Shown here one piece after another: positions 18,619 through 28,359 of a DNA stretch of 64,000 nucleotides. The first letter of the stretch is position 1. Every line of letters starts with the position of its first letter. The position numbers were made by a program, and so were the translations under genes. Source of the DNA: Muricauda sp. SCSIO 65647 (lineage in GTDB: Bacteria > Bacteroidota > Bacteroidia > Flavobacteriales > Flavobacteriaceae); contig NZ_CP091037.1 of assembly GCF_021534965.1 (NCBI RefSeq), forward strand, positions 1,714,501 through 1,778,500. Direction: 5' to 3'. Below the pieces are notes generated by a model that made no database searches, was not told the origin of the DNA, and saw only the letters and a list, made by a program, of their open reading frames with translations.

Positions 18619-19812
18619 TCAGTTCGCTTTTTGATAGATAATTTTTCGAATCGTAAGGCTTACCTCTTTTTGGGCACTGTTTGATTGTTGCAAATCTGGA
18701 TTGGTCTTCTCATAAGCGGCAGCAAAAACAGAGAACTTGGTTCTTGCCAACATCTTTTGCATTTCACTATCAGCACCATAGTACTTTTCGTCCAGGCCTG
18801 CGAATTGTTTTCTCCACCAATTATAATCTACCTTTGCCGGATTGGCCAGATCTTCCATTAACCGCTTATGAAGTTTTTTGAGCAGCACCGTTTCTGTTTC
18901 AAGAGCTTGCGCCAGCGCCTTTTCAGCTTTTATATACTCTTTTGACCCAAGTAGGTTTTTATATTTGGCCTTGACACTGTCCAAACCGAAAAAAACCGAA
19001 TAATTTTCGATAATTCTATGGTAATTTTCAGCGGCAAAAAGCAATTCACCAGCCTCTTCTTGTGATAAAACCTCAGCATGATCGTCTCTATATCTGTCCA
19101 TTAAATCTTCTTTTGCAATATGACTGCTCGGCGATTGATTTTTCTTTAGAAGTATCCAGTTAAAAGCCTTTTCTATTTGTTGGGGAGGTGGCCAGCGATG
19201 ATTTCCATTGAAAGTTATCAGGGTGCTGGAGAAGTTCAGTCGCTTGAGATATTCACGATTGTTCAACATTTCTTGATAGTTCATGTCTTCATCTCCGCAA
19301 ATGCCCACATATGAATAATTCTGAACAGAAGGAGAATGATTTGGATTTGAAGAAAACCCGGCGCCGCATGCTAGAACTCCTGAAAATTGGTCGGTAAGTG
19401 AGGCAATTGCCGTTACCAATCGGGCGGCACCTGAGAACCCGGCAAGATACATCCCGTTTTCTTTGATATTAAAATTTTTGAAGACATGATCAAATAACCG
19501 CTGAGCTATTTGAAAGTTGTTTTCCATCGGTCCGTTTCTTGAATTATTTGAGCATATAACCATAAAACCATGTTCTTCGGCAGCTGTCACAAAGGGAAAT
19601 ATGCCAACCTTGCCCCTTGCTAGGGGATCAAAGACAAAGAGAATGGAAGAAAGATGGGTTTCACTGTAGGTATTGGGCAAATACAGTGCAAAACTCTCAT
19701 TTGATGTTCCTGAAACCGTAATGGAGTCAATAATTTCACCTTTGGCGAATGGGCTTTGGGCTATACTGCAAAAGCCGACACAAAAAAGAAGGGCCCGCAG
19801 TAATCTTTTCAT
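18619..19812 (-). CDS. Secreted alpha/beta-hydrolase-like protein
   Basis: A 397-residue protein with a signal peptide (MKRLLRALLFCVGFCSIAQS). The first ~260 residues have an esterase/hydrolase plan: LSSILFVFDPLARG, then a nucleophile elbow AGFSGAAR (G-x-S-x-A), CGDEDMNY (candidate acid) and FNGNHRWPP (candidate catalytic His). The last ~130 residues are a charged helical region without a recognised domain. Periplasmic or extracellular location is inferred. It follows the S41 protease by 7 nt, so it is probably in that transcript. Substrate unknown. Confidence 0.72.
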   Translation of the reverse strand: MKRLLRALLFCVGFCSIAQSPFAKGEIIDSITVSGTSNESFALYLPNTYSETHLSSILFVFDPLARGKVGIFPFVTAAEEHGFMVICSNNSRNGPMENNFQIAQRLFDHVFKNFNIKENGMYLAGFSGAARLVTAIASLTDQFSGVLACGAGFSSNPNHSPSVQNYSYVGICGDEDMNYQEMLNNREYLKRLNFSSTLITFNGNHRWPPPQQIEKAFNWILLKKNQSPSSHIAKEDLMDRYRDDHAEVLSQEEAGELLFAAENYHRIIENYSVFFGLDSVKAKYKNLLGSKEYIKAEKALAQALETETVLLKKLHKRLMEDLANPAKVDYNWWRKQFAGLDEKYYGADSEMQKMLARTKFSVFAAAYEKTNPDLQQSNSAQKEVSLTIRKIIYQKAN

Positions 19813-19819
19813 GATAATT

Positions 19820-21442
19820 CTAGTTCAAAATCGAACGATATTTGCCATGATCGTTCAATATCTCTTTGGCTCCCAAAATAGCTTCGTCGTGTATCAGGTT
19901 GTAGTCGTATAGCCCTTCTCGGTAGAAATAACGCTTGATGATTTCATCGGTGAGTTTTTTCTCGATTTCGTTACGGTAGGTATCAAGTGCGTTTCTTTTG
20001 CCATTGCTGATGGCCAAGAGTAGGTCTTTGTACTTGGTCTGTACATTTTGGCCCAGAAGGTGGCTTTCACCATTGAGGGCTTCGGCCAATAACTCTTCAC
20101 TTTCGGTCTGAAAAGAAAAATCTTTGGCAACGGCGAATTTTTTGAACGTCTCATAATCTGTATCGGAAAACGAGAAATCAGCTACCTCTTGAAAACTGTT
20201 CTGATAATGAAAATCAGTGGCAAAGTCGAAGATGATATTATTCATGATCAAGGCCTCGATCAAGGCATTCGATTGTAGGTCTGATACTTCAACATCTGGC
20301 ATTACACCACCACCATCTTGTACCGACCTACCATTACGTGTCTTGAAGGTATTGAACTTTGTGTTTCGAATGGCTTTTCCATCTTGATCACGGTTCCAAT
20401 AATCAAGTGATTGAATACATCGGCCCGAGGGGGTATAATAGCGTGAAATGGTCACTTTCAACTGGGTGCCATAGGTCAATTTTAAAGGCCGCTGCACCAA
20501 ACCTTTACCAAAACTTCTTGCACCCATGACCACGGCACGATCTAAATCTTGCAAGCTGCCCGACACGATTTCGCTAGCGGAAGCACTGCTGCCATCGATT
20601 AGCACGACAACAGGTATCTCAAGGTCTTCGGGCTTGTTTTTGGTCTTGTATTCTTGGTTGAACTTTTTGACCTTTGATTTGGTGGTGACGATTAGCTCGC
20701 CTTTATCGACGAACAGATTGGTGACATTGATGGCTTCTGAAAGTAGGCCACCGGGGTTGCCCCTTAGGTCTAAGATCAAATTTTCGGCACCTTTGCCCTT
20801 TAAATCTTGAATGGCTGATTTGGTCTGGGGCGAAGCTTTTCTGTTGAATTTTGAAAGTACGATATACCCAGTTTTTTCATCGGCCATTCCATAATAGGGC
20901 ACGGCATCGACCTCGACACCTTTACGGTTCAAAGTGGCGGTTTTTGTTTGACCCTGTCTTTTGTAGGTAATGTCAACACTGGTATTGTTCGCCCCTTTTA
21001 GCAGCTCACTGGCATTGTCATCAAAATCAGCTACATTGATATCGCCGATCTTGACAATTTCATCACCAGCTTTTAGGCCAGCATTATCGGCGGGGTAACC
21101 TTTGTAGGGCTCGATGACGAGTAAACGGTCTTCATATGATCTTACCAAAGCCCCAATGCCTGAATATTCACCGGCATTATTGATTTTATAGGCCTCAACG
21201 TCTTGTTCGTTCAAAAATCGGGTATAGGGATCCAACTCTTCGAGCATGTTCTTGATTGCCGAGTCCATCAATTCGGCTGGGTTTGTTTCATCGACATAAT
21301 TCATGTTCAACTCTTTGAAGAGCGTGGTGAAGATTTCTATCTGCTTGGCAATTTCAAAAAAATCACTTTTAAAGCTGCTTCCGACCACAAAAATGGCCAG
21401 CGCCAATATTGGAACGATGATTTTTCTATTGATTCTTTTCAT
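19820..21442 (-). CDS. S41 family C-terminal processing peptidase
   Basis: A 540-residue protease with an N-terminal membrane anchor/signal (IIVPILALAIFVVGSSF), a PDZ domain (about 95-165, IGALVRSYEDRLLVIEP...GLKAGDEIVKIGD) and an S41 catalytic domain. The Ser-Lys dyad is seen as Ser288 in GSSASASE and Lys313 in SFGKGLVQ, 25 residues apart as in Prc/CtpA. It acts in the periplasm on C-termini of exported proteins; substrates are unknown here. The C-terminal ~170 residues are a helical extension common in Bacteroidota members. Its start overlaps the rnpA stop by 17 nt, indicating coupling. Confidence 0.92.
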   Translation of the reverse strand: MKRINRKIIVPILALAIFVVGSSFKSDFFEIAKQIEIFTTLFKELNMNYVDETNPAELMDSAIKNMLEELDPYTRFLNEQDVEAYKINNAGEYSGIGALVRSYEDRLLVIEPYKGYPADNAGLKAGDEIVKIGDINVADFDDNASELLKGANNTSVDITYKRQGQTKTATLNRKGVEVDAVPYYGMADEKTGYIVLSKFNRKASPQTKSAIQDLKGKGAENLILDLRGNPGGLLSEAINVTNLFVDKGELIVTTKSKVKKFNQEYKTKNKPEDLEIPVVVLIDGSSASASEIVSGSLQDLDRAVVMGARSFGKGLVQRPLKLTYGTQLKVTISRYYTPSGRCIQSLDYWNRDQDGKAIRNTKFNTFKTRNGRSVQDGGGVMPDVEVSDLQSNALIEALIMNNIIFDFATDFHYQNSFQEVADFSFSDTDYETFKKFAVAKDFSFQTESEELLAEALNGESHLLGQNVQTKYKDLLLAISNGKRNALDTYRNEIEKKLTDEIIKRYFYREGLYDYNLIHDEAILGAKEILNDHGKYRSILN

Positions 21443-21812
21443 GTGATTCCTTTTTTAAGAAGATGTTCAAGACGGTCTTTATCTCTTCATCTATCTGTTT
21501 GAAATTCGGCAAATCCTTTCCAAGATATAAAAAGACGAACGCAAAATTTCCCTCAATGTTGTTAAAAATAAGGTGTTTGTTAAGGCGATAGGCCTCTCTC
21601 AGCAGCCGTTTGATTCGGTTGCGCCGCACCGCTTTCCTGAACCTTTTTTTGGGAGCGACAAATGCCGCTTTTACTGGAGAACCATCATTGAACCTTGTTC
21701 TTAGATAAATAAGTTTCAGTTGCTTGGTTTGCACATGTTTTCCCTCTTCAAAAACGCTTTCAAATTGCTTTTTGCCGACTAGGCGTTGTTTTTTGGGAAG
21801 GGATTGATCCAT
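21426..21812 (-). CDS. rnpA: Ribonuclease P protein component
   Basis: About 128 residues from the chosen start MDQSLPKKQRL. The RnpA signature is clear: LVGKKQFESVFEEG near the start and KRFRKAVRRNRIKRLLREAYR (RNR motif) in the middle. It is the protein cofactor of RNase P in tRNA 5' processing. A longer reading frame to 21863 exists, but its extra codons run through the intrinsic terminator of the upstream M1 peptidase gene, so the ATG at 21812 is preferred. Not adjacent to rpmH, unlike in many bacteria; instead translationally coupled to the S41 peptidase. Confidence 0.92.
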   Translation of the reverse strand: MDQSLPKKQRLVGKKQFESVFEEGKHVQTKQLKLIYLRTRFNDGSPVKAAFVAPKKRFRKAVRRNRIKRLLREAYRLNKHLIFNNIEGNFAFVFLYLGKDLPNFKQIDEEIKTVLNIFLKKESHEKNQ

Positions 21813-21860
21813 TTTTAAAAGTAAAAAATCCGTTTGAGAACCAATTTCCCCAAACGGATT
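21811..21860 (-). terminator. Intrinsic terminator of the S8-M1 peptidase operon
   Basis: Arms AATCCGTTTG and CAAACGGATT (21827-21836 and 21851-21860) with a 14-nt loop; on the minus strand the hairpin is followed by TTTTTTACTTTTA. It lies between the M1 peptidase stop and the rnpA start. Confidence 0.8.
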
Positions 21861-21878
21861 CAATGCTGAAGAAAAATT

Positions 21879-23738
21879 TTATTGGCCAGGCAAATAGGTA
21901 TTGTCTTCTTTGTTTATATCGGCCATAAGCTGGGAAGGATCTATCGTAATGCCCTCAATTTCTGAAATGGGCCTATCGATCAAAAACTCATATACCGGGT
22001 TGGCCCAGGCCCAATCTTGCAAGACGGTCCGGGTTATATTCGGATATGGATTTTCTTTTTCACCCCTCATCATTCTTAGCGGAATGTAGTAGGTCTCTCC
22101 GGTACTGTTGTTGTCGGCGTTGACCACCAATATATCCAAGGGCATGGGCATTAATCCAATTCTTTCCAAAACAACACGGGTCTTGTTACCCTCTGCAACC
22201 ACTTCTTTGATAGCATAATCGATGGTATTGGTGGTTTGTGTCCAATCCATAAGATACCAATCGAGCTCCATACCGGAAACTTTTTCCGCTGTTCTTATAA
22301 AGTCGTTCGGTATGGGGTGCTTGAACTTGAAGTCTTCAAAATATTTTCTAAGGGTCTTCATGAGTTTGTCTTGACCGATAACATAGCCCAATTGCGATAA
22401 AAATATCGAACCCTTGCTGTATGCGGCGACACCATAGGCAAAATTGACATCGTAGCGATCGGCATGGGTGGTCTGGGGCTGCTCTTTCCCAGAATTGACC
22501 AAGGCAAAATAACCTTTGTACGATCCTTCGAACGGATTTTGCTTGCCCTGCTCCATAATCTGGTTCATGCACAGACTACTGATGAACGAGGTGAAGCCCT
22601 CATCCATCCAAGAATGTTTCGATTCATTGGTGGCCAGTACATGCTGAAACCATGAGTGTGCCAGCTCATGAACCATAACGCCCACCAAGCTGTTAAAACT
22701 TCTTTCGCCGGTTATCAGTGTGCTCATGGCATATTCCATGCCGCCGTCACCCCCGTGCACCACAGAATATTGTTCATAAGGATATTCACCTATGTTTCTA
22801 TTGAAAAAGGCCATGGCCTCGGCCGTTTTGGATTGAAGATTTTTCCAGTTTTCCAGAATTTCGGGGTTGTTCTTATAGAAGAAATGTAAGGTTGGGCCGT
22901 TTTCCATTTCAAGGGTATCATGTATGTATTCGGGATCGGCGCCCCACATAAAATCATGTACCATCGGGGCTTTGAAATGCCAAGTGAGCATCTTGCCCTT
23001 ATGCTTGATTTTGGTGTCGGGCTTTTCATACCCATGCCCGATTTCTTGAGGGTTCTGCAAATAACCGGTGCCACCGATGACATAGTCTTTGTCAATGGTG
23101 ATTTTCACATCAAAATCACCCCATACCCCATGAAATTCCCTTGAGATATACGGATTTGGGTGCCAACCCTCGAAATCATACGCAGACATTTTTGGGTACC
23201 ACTGGCTCATTGAAAGGGCAACACCTTCACTACTGTTTCGGCCTGAACGACGTATCTGCAAAGGCACCTGACCGCTGAATTCCATATCGAAGATGGCTTT
23301 CTGGCCAGGGGCGATGGGCTTGTCGAGATAGGCCACCAAAATGGTTTCTTCCTCTACAAATCTGATCGGGCTACCGTCATGGGTCAATGATTTTGCGTGT
23401 AGATAACCGATTTCATCCTCCGAGAGATCGGCAATCCTGCTTTTTCCCTCTTCCATCATACGATTATCAGGGTCTTTGATGCTCTGTAACCGAATATCCA
23501 TGTCACTGCCTGGCTGAAAGGCATTGAAGTAGAGATGATAATAGACACGGTCGAGGGTGTCAGGTGAGTTGTTGGTGTATGTCAATTTTTGGGTGCCCTC
23601 GTAGCGAAAGGTCCCGACATCAATCGTAACGTTCATTTCATAATCGACATGTTGCTGCCAGTAGCCATGCCTCTCTTGTCCGTAAACACCTAGGGCCAGC
23701 TCAAAAAAAAGCAAAAAAAATGTTCTGTACATTGTCAT
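21879..23738 (-). CDS. M1 family zinc aminopeptidase, exported
   Basis: A 619-residue protein with a signal peptide (MYRTFFLLFFELALGVYGQ). The catalytic domain has GGMEYAMST (332-340, the GxMEN-type exopeptidase motif with Tyr in place of Asn) and HELAH with Zn ligands His357, His361 and Glu380 (HExxH-18x-E). It is followed by a C-terminal domain. The family removes N-terminal residues from peptides; a periplasmic or extracellular scavenging role is inferred. Its start overlaps the stop of the S8 protease gene by one nucleotide (TAATG), and a terminator follows, so the two peptidases form a two-gene operon. Confidence 0.92.
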   Translation of the reverse strand: MTMYRTFFLLFFELALGVYGQERHGYWQQHVDYEMNVTIDVGTFRYEGTQKLTYTNNSPDTLDRVYYHLYFNAFQPGSDMDIRLQSIKDPDNRMMEEGKSRIADLSEDEIGYLHAKSLTHDGSPIRFVEEETILVAYLDKPIAPGQKAIFDMEFSGQVPLQIRRSGRNSSEGVALSMSQWYPKMSAYDFEGWHPNPYISREFHGVWGDFDVKITIDKDYVIGGTGYLQNPQEIGHGYEKPDTKIKHKGKMLTWHFKAPMVHDFMWGADPEYIHDTLEMENGPTLHFFYKNNPEILENWKNLQSKTAEAMAFFNRNIGEYPYEQYSVVHGGDGGMEYAMSTLITGERSFNSLVGVMVHELAHSWFQHVLATNESKHSWMDEGFTSFISSLCMNQIMEQGKQNPFEGSYKGYFALVNSGKEQPQTTHADRYDVNFAYGVAAYSKGSIFLSQLGYVIGQDKLMKTLRKYFEDFKFKHPIPNDFIRTAEKVSGMELDWYLMDWTQTTNTIDYAIKEVVAEGNKTRVVLERIGLMPMPLDILVVNADNNSTGETYYIPLRMMRGEKENPYPNITRTVLQDWAWANPVYEFLIDRPISEIEGITIDPSQLMADINKEDNTYLPGQ

Positions 23739-25387
23739 TATTCTGTATTAAAACCAAGTGTTTTTTTCCCTTTGGAAATATTATCCGCCAAAATGAGGGC
23801 GTTGTACGCGTTCACCATTTTGCCCGATTTTGAAATTTTGTCAAAGGTCGTTGCCTTTTCGGGATCGCCCGAGACAATCACCGAGGCTTTTGAAAAAAGC
23901 CCTGATTGTACCAAAACATCTTTTACCTGTTCGGCCGATAATTTGGGATAGTGCGATCGTACCAAAGCCGCTATTCCCGCTACGGCCGGTGCGGCCATTG
24001 AAGTGCCTCCCTGAAAGTCATATTCATTGTTCGGTAGTGTTGAATAGATATCATCACCTGGGGCAAAGACATCTACATTTTGCTTGCCATAGTTTGAAAA
24101 ATCTGCCACTAGGCTTGAACCATATCGACTTGTCAATGCGCCCACCGTAATAACGTTATCGGCAAATTCAGCACCTGAGAATTTATGATCGTTCGGGTAG
24201 TTCGGGTTTTCGGCACTGTCAAGGTTTTCACCATCATTGCCGGCAGCATGTACGATCAGCACATCGTTCTGTGCGGCGTACCGAATGGCATCATAGACCC
24301 ATTCTGCATTTGGTGAAAAAGACTTGCCAAAGCTACAATTGATGATCCTGGCCCCATTATCGACCGCATAACGAATGCCAAGGGCTATGTCTTTATCATA
24401 TTCATCACCGTTGGGCACAGCTCTGAGAGCCATAATCTTGACATTGTTGGCCACACCTTTTATGCCCTTGCCATTATTGCGTTCGGCGGCTATGATACCC
24501 GCTACGTGCGTACCATGGCTTTCATCTTTGACCCTGTTATCGGGATTGCCATTGCCATACGTTACGTCATCAATATCGTAGGGGTTGTCACCTACCACTC
24601 CACGGCCATCAAAATCTTTGTTCAGATTATAGTTTACCTGTTCGGCGAAATAGGTAATGCCAGTGTTCAGTTCTTCAAGCACTTCTTCTATGGTGTCGGC
24701 ATAATTGTACATTTGGGTCAATACCGCAACATGTTGCCGCATTTCATCGGTCTTTGGCTCAATGGCCAAAACTTCTTTTTTGGTGTATGAATCTTTGCCC
24801 AACTCTTTTTTTACAGCTTCATCGGCATTTTTGACCACTTGCATTATTTGTTCGTACTGTTGCTTGTTCTGAAGCGCCTCGGGATATTTTTTGTCCAATT
24901 TTATTTTGGCCTTTGCGCGTAAGGCGGGGTCTCCGAGATTCAACCGAAGTATTCGGGCGTATTCCAATTGTTCGTGATACGCTTCCCCCAAGAAATTGTA
25001 ACCATGTATATCGTCTACATAGCCGTTGCCGTCATCATCCTTGCCATTGCCCGGCCTTTCGTCTTTGTTGACCCAAAGCACATCATCAAGATCTTCATGG
25101 TTAAGGTCGATGCCAGAATCCAATACGGCGACCACAACTGTTTGTCCCTTCTTGTTTTTTATGATTTCTGAATAGGCACGGTCAATGCTCATTCCAGGTA
25201 TCGTATCGTTGATCAGATCGGCATGGCCCCAATTCTTTTTTTCACTTTCCGTAAGTTCTGCCACCTTTCTCGGTACCGTATCGATACTTTCAACAGGGGT
25301 TGAGACCAAAGTTGTGGCCCCACAACCCATCATAAATAAAGAAAGGCCCAAAAGACCAAACCGAAACTCAAAAAATCTAGCTATCAT
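23738..25387 (-). CDS. Subtilisin-like S8 serine peptidase, lipoprotein
   Basis: A 549-residue protein. A lipoprotein signal ends in FMMGC (Cys22). The catalytic triad is seen as Asp90 in VVVAVLDSGIDLNHEDL, His in DESHGTHVAGIIAA and Ser in GGTSMAAPAVAGIAAL. A ~150-residue insertion between the Asp and His motifs is largely helical and charged, as in the family of Bacteroidota S8 lipoproteins. It probably acts at the envelope, anchored by lipid. Translationally coupled to the M1 aminopeptidase, suggesting endo- and exopeptidase working on the same peptides (inference). Confidence 0.92.
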   Translation of the reverse strand: MIARFFEFRFGLLGLSLFMMGCGATTLVSTPVESIDTVPRKVAELTESEKKNWGHADLINDTIPGMSIDRAYSEIIKNKKGQTVVVAVLDSGIDLNHEDLDDVLWVNKDERPGNGKDDDGNGYVDDIHGYNFLGEAYHEQLEYARILRLNLGDPALRAKAKIKLDKKYPEALQNKQQYEQIMQVVKNADEAVKKELGKDSYTKKEVLAIEPKTDEMRQHVAVLTQMYNYADTIEEVLEELNTGITYFAEQVNYNLNKDFDGRGVVGDNPYDIDDVTYGNGNPDNRVKDESHGTHVAGIIAAERNNGKGIKGVANNVKIMALRAVPNGDEYDKDIALGIRYAVDNGARIINCSFGKSFSPNAEWVYDAIRYAAQNDVLIVHAAGNDGENLDSAENPNYPNDHKFSGAEFADNVITVGALTSRYGSSLVADFSNYGKQNVDVFAPGDDIYSTLPNNEYDFQGGTSMAAPAVAGIAALVRSHYPKLSAEQVKDVLVQSGLFSKASVIVSGDPEKATTFDKISKSGKMVNAYNALILADNISKGKKTLGFNTE

Positions 25388-25403
25388 AAAAATTAATTAT
25401 TTC

Positions 25404-26267
25404 TTAATTGTCGAACACTTCATTGAACGAGAATACTTCATCGAGACGCACCCCCTTTTCAGTATGTTTTAACGTACATAGTTCATTATGGGCGTCGTGT
25501 TCAAAAAACAGTATGTATTGCTCATCGGCCGCTTTGTTCAAGAACTGTTCTTTTTCATCTAAAGTAACCAAGGGCCTCATATCATAGCCCATCACATAGG
25601 GCAATGGAATATGGCCGACCGTCGGAATCAAATCTGCTGAAAAAACAATGGTTTTGCCTTTATATTGAATATGGGGCAACATTTGCTTTTCTGTATGTCC
25701 GTCCACAAACAAAATGCCAAACTCCAATGATGATCCACTCAAAAAAGATTCACCCGTACTTTCTATGAAGTGCAATTGACCGCTTTCTTGCATTGGAAGC
25801 AAATTTTCTTTAAGAAACGAGGCTTTTTCTCGTTTATTGGGGTTGAGGGCCCATTGCCAATGGTCTTTGTTCGTCCAGAACCGGGCATTTTTAAAGGCGG
25901 GCTCGTAACCCGTTCGGTCTTTGTTCCATTGAATACTTCCACCACAATGATCAAAATGAAGATGGGTCATGAACACATCGGTGATGTCGTCTCGGTGAAA
26001 ACCGTGGTTCTCGAGCGACTTATCCATAGAATGGTCTCCCCAAAGAAAATAATGACCGAAAAACTTTTCTGATTGTTTGTTTCCAAGACCGGTATCTATA
26101 AGCACCAAGCGGTCACCGTCTTCTATCAAAAGGCAGCGTGCTGCCAAATCGATCATATTTTTTTCGTCAGCCGGATTGGTTCTGTTCCACAGTGACTTGG
26201 GCACGACACCAAACATGGCGCCGCCATCCAATTTAAAATTTCCAGTCTCAATGGGGTATAGCCTCAT
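25404..26267 (-). CDS. MBL-fold metallo-hydrolase
   Basis: A 287-residue metallo-beta-lactamase-fold enzyme. The dinuclear metal site is recognisable: MTHLHFDHCGG (HxHxDH), a later VDGHTEKQM His and the SADLIPTVGH Asp. The overall layout resembles the AHL-lactonase/glyoxalase II group, but the substrate cannot be inferred. No signal peptide, so cytosolic. It ends 16 nt before the S8 peptidase start on the same strand and may head that operon. Confidence 0.88.
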   Translation of the reverse strand: MRLYPIETGNFKLDGGAMFGVVPKSLWNRTNPADEKNMIDLAARCLLIEDGDRLVLIDTGLGNKQSEKFFGHYFLWGDHSMDKSLENHGFHRDDITDVFMTHLHFDHCGGSIQWNKDRTGYEPAFKNARFWTNKDHWQWALNPNKREKASFLKENLLPMQESGQLHFIESTGESFLSGSSLEFGILFVDGHTEKQMLPHIQYKGKTIVFSADLIPTVGHIPLPYVMGYDMRPLVTLDEKEQFLNKAADEQYILFFEHDAHNELCTLKHTEKGVRLDEVFSFNEVFDN

Positions 26268-26490
26268 GCGATGAACAAAGGGTGCGCAAAATAATAAAAC
26301 TGCACTGTAATTCGCTTAAAAACACTGGTTTATTATTGCTATTTTAACATATTTTGCAAGTCTATTGTCTCGATATGAAGAGCTGGATGGGCATTTTACG
26401 GCACTTAAGGTCAAAATGAAGGATCAGGGAGGCCATTTTTTAAAATGCCGTTTCAAAAGAAAAGCATTAAATTTCAAAAAAATAACCAAC

Positions 26491-28335
26491 ATGCTCGAAC
26501 TCGCCGGAATCATCATTCTCGGAATCATTGCCCAATGGGTGGCGTGGCGCTTGAAATTACCAGCTATTCTTCCTTTGATTTTGATAGGATTGTTGGTGGG
26601 GCCAATTGCCACATTATATACTGCCGATGGCAGCAAGTTGATAGAACCTATTTGGAATGGCTATAAAGGGCTTTTTCCGGGTGACGGTCTCTATAATTTT
26701 GTTTCACTCTCGATCAGCATTATACTTTTTGAAGGAGGGTTGACATTGAAAAGGGCTGAAATCAGAAATGTTGGCCCCGTCATCACCAAACTGATTACCG
26801 TCGGCACCATTATAACCTTTGTTTGTGCCGGTCTGGCCGCCCATTACATTTTTGACCTTTCATGGCAGATTTCCTTTTTGTTCTCAGCTTTGATCATTGT
26901 TACCGGGCCTACGGTGATTACCCCCATTCTTAGAAATATTCCACTTAAAAAAGATGTTTCAACGGTATTGAAATGGGAAGGCATTCTCATCGACCCCATA
27001 GGAGCTTTGGTGGCGGTATTGGTTTTCGAGTTCATCAGTGTGGGCGAGGGGCAGGCGTTCACCAAGACGGCTTTGATAGAGTTTGGGAAAATTTTGCTAT
27101 TTGGCACCACCTTTGGTTTTACCTTTGCCCATGCCCTGGCATTTGCCATTAAAAGGAACTTCATTCCACATTATCTCTTGAACGTTGTGTCATTGTCTGT
27201 GGTGCTCTTGGTATTTGTAGAGTCAGATGTCTTTGCCCATGAATCAGGTCTCTTGGCGGTTGTGGTAATGGGAATGGTCTTGGGCAATATGAACCTGCCC
27301 AATCTTAAGGAGCTGCTTTATTTCAAAGAATCATTGAGCGTGCTTTTGATTTCCATTCTTTTCATTTTGTTGGCCGCGAACATCAATATCGATGACATGT
27401 TGTTGATCTACAATTGGAAAACGGCCTTACTGTTCGCCATTATTGTTTTCTTGGTACGGCCAATCGGTGTTTTTATAAGTGCTTGGGGGTCTCACCTCAA
27501 GGTCAATGAAAAAATGTTCATCGGATGGGTCGGCCCCAGAGGTATCGTAGCAGCTGGTATTGCTTCACTTTTTGGGTCGAAACTGATTCTTAGGGGCGAG
27601 CCGGGCGCAGAGTACATTACCCCATTGGTGTTTATGATCGTACTGGGCACGGTGTTACTGAACGCCACTACCGCACGGCTTTTTGCTAGATTGGTGGGGG
27701 TCTTCTTGACCAAGTCAGAGGGCATTTTGATCGTGGGTGCCTCTGCAGCATCAAGATTGATCGCCCAGTACCTAAAAGACAACAACCGACATGTGGTATT
27801 GATCGATAACAATCAGACCAATATTGACAAGGCCAAAAAACTGGGTGTCGAAGGCATCGCTGCAGATATTTATTCTGACACACTGACCGACAACATCGAA
27901 CTGAACGACGTCGGCTATCTGATGGCCCTGACCGCAAATTCTGATATCAATCGATACGCCATTGACAAGTTGGGAAAACAATTTGGCGAGAACGGGGCAT
28001 TTCGTTTGGTGAACGGTGATGAGATGAATGATTCTGAGAGAAATCAAAAGGAAGGACTGTTTTCACAAACCGATGATTTTATAAAACTTATGGAGGCCGT
28101 TAGAAAAAATCCGACCATACACGAGATAGGCCTCAAAGACAGAGAACATTACGAAAGCCTGGTCGAAATCAGCAGTGCCGACGATGACATCGTTCCTATT
28201 TTTTTAAAGGATGCGGAAGGAGACCTGAAGATTATTCCCGCTTTCAGCCAAGAACCTGAACCAATCAAGAAAGGATATAAATTGGTGTATTTGGGGAAGG
28301 AATTTGACCTACAGACCGATCAAGCTTCAAATTAA
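26491..28335 (+). CDS. Monovalent cation:proton antiporter (CPA1/NhaP-like) with TrkA-N domain
   Basis: About 614 residues from the chosen ATG (MLELAGIIILGIIAQWVAW), where the first membrane helix begins; a longer frame from 26365 adds only a basic, non-hydrophobic extension. Residues ~1-400 form a 12-TM Na+/H+ exchanger domain with FEGGLTL, TGPTVITPILR and GWVGPRGIVAAGIASLF. The C-terminal part is a Rossmann TrkA-N/RCK domain (EGILIVGASAASRLIAQYL). The transporter exchanges Na+ or K+ for H+ at the inner membrane, probably gated by nucleotide through the RCK domain. Flanking genes are on the opposite strand, so it is monocistronic. Confidence 0.9.
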   Translation: MLELAGIIILGIIAQWVAWRLKLPAILPLILIGLLVGPIATLYTADGSKLIEPIWNGYKGLFPGDGLYNFVSLSISIILFEGGLTLKRAEIRNVGPVITKLITVGTIITFVCAGLAAHYIFDLSWQISFLFSALIIVTGPTVITPILRNIPLKKDVSTVLKWEGILIDPIGALVAVLVFEFISVGEGQAFTKTALIEFGKILLFGTTFGFTFAHALAFAIKRNFIPHYLLNVVSLSVVLLVFVESDVFAHESGLLAVVVMGMVLGNMNLPNLKELLYFKESLSVLLISILFILLAANINIDDMLLIYNWKTALLFAIIVFLVRPIGVFISAWGSHLKVNEKMFIGWVGPRGIVAAGIASLFGSKLILRGEPGAEYITPLVFMIVLGTVLLNATTARLFARLVGVFLTKSEGILIVGASAASRLIAQYLKDNNRHVVLIDNNQTNIDKAKKLGVEGIAADIYSDTLTDNIELNDVGYLMALTANSDINRYAIDKLGKQFGENGAFRLVNGDEMNDSERNQKEGLFSQTDDFIKLMEAVRKNPTIHEIGLKDREHYESLVEISSADDDIVPIFLKDAEGDLKIIPAFSQEPEPIKKGYKLVYLGKEFDLQTDQASN

Positions 28336-28359
28336 CATGGGTCAAAGAATGATGGATCG

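Noticed and set aside
18619-18881. Restriction endonuclease next to the methyltransferase in the 18.6-19.8 kb gene
   Set aside because: That protein has a signal peptide and a hydrolase nucleophile elbow, so it is not a cytosolic restriction enzyme.
21813-21863. Longer N-terminus of rnpA
   Set aside because: The extra codons run through an intrinsic terminator of the preceding operon and are not family-like.
26365-26490. N-terminal extension of the antiporter
   Set aside because: Basic, non-hydrophobic extension; the family begins at the first membrane helix.
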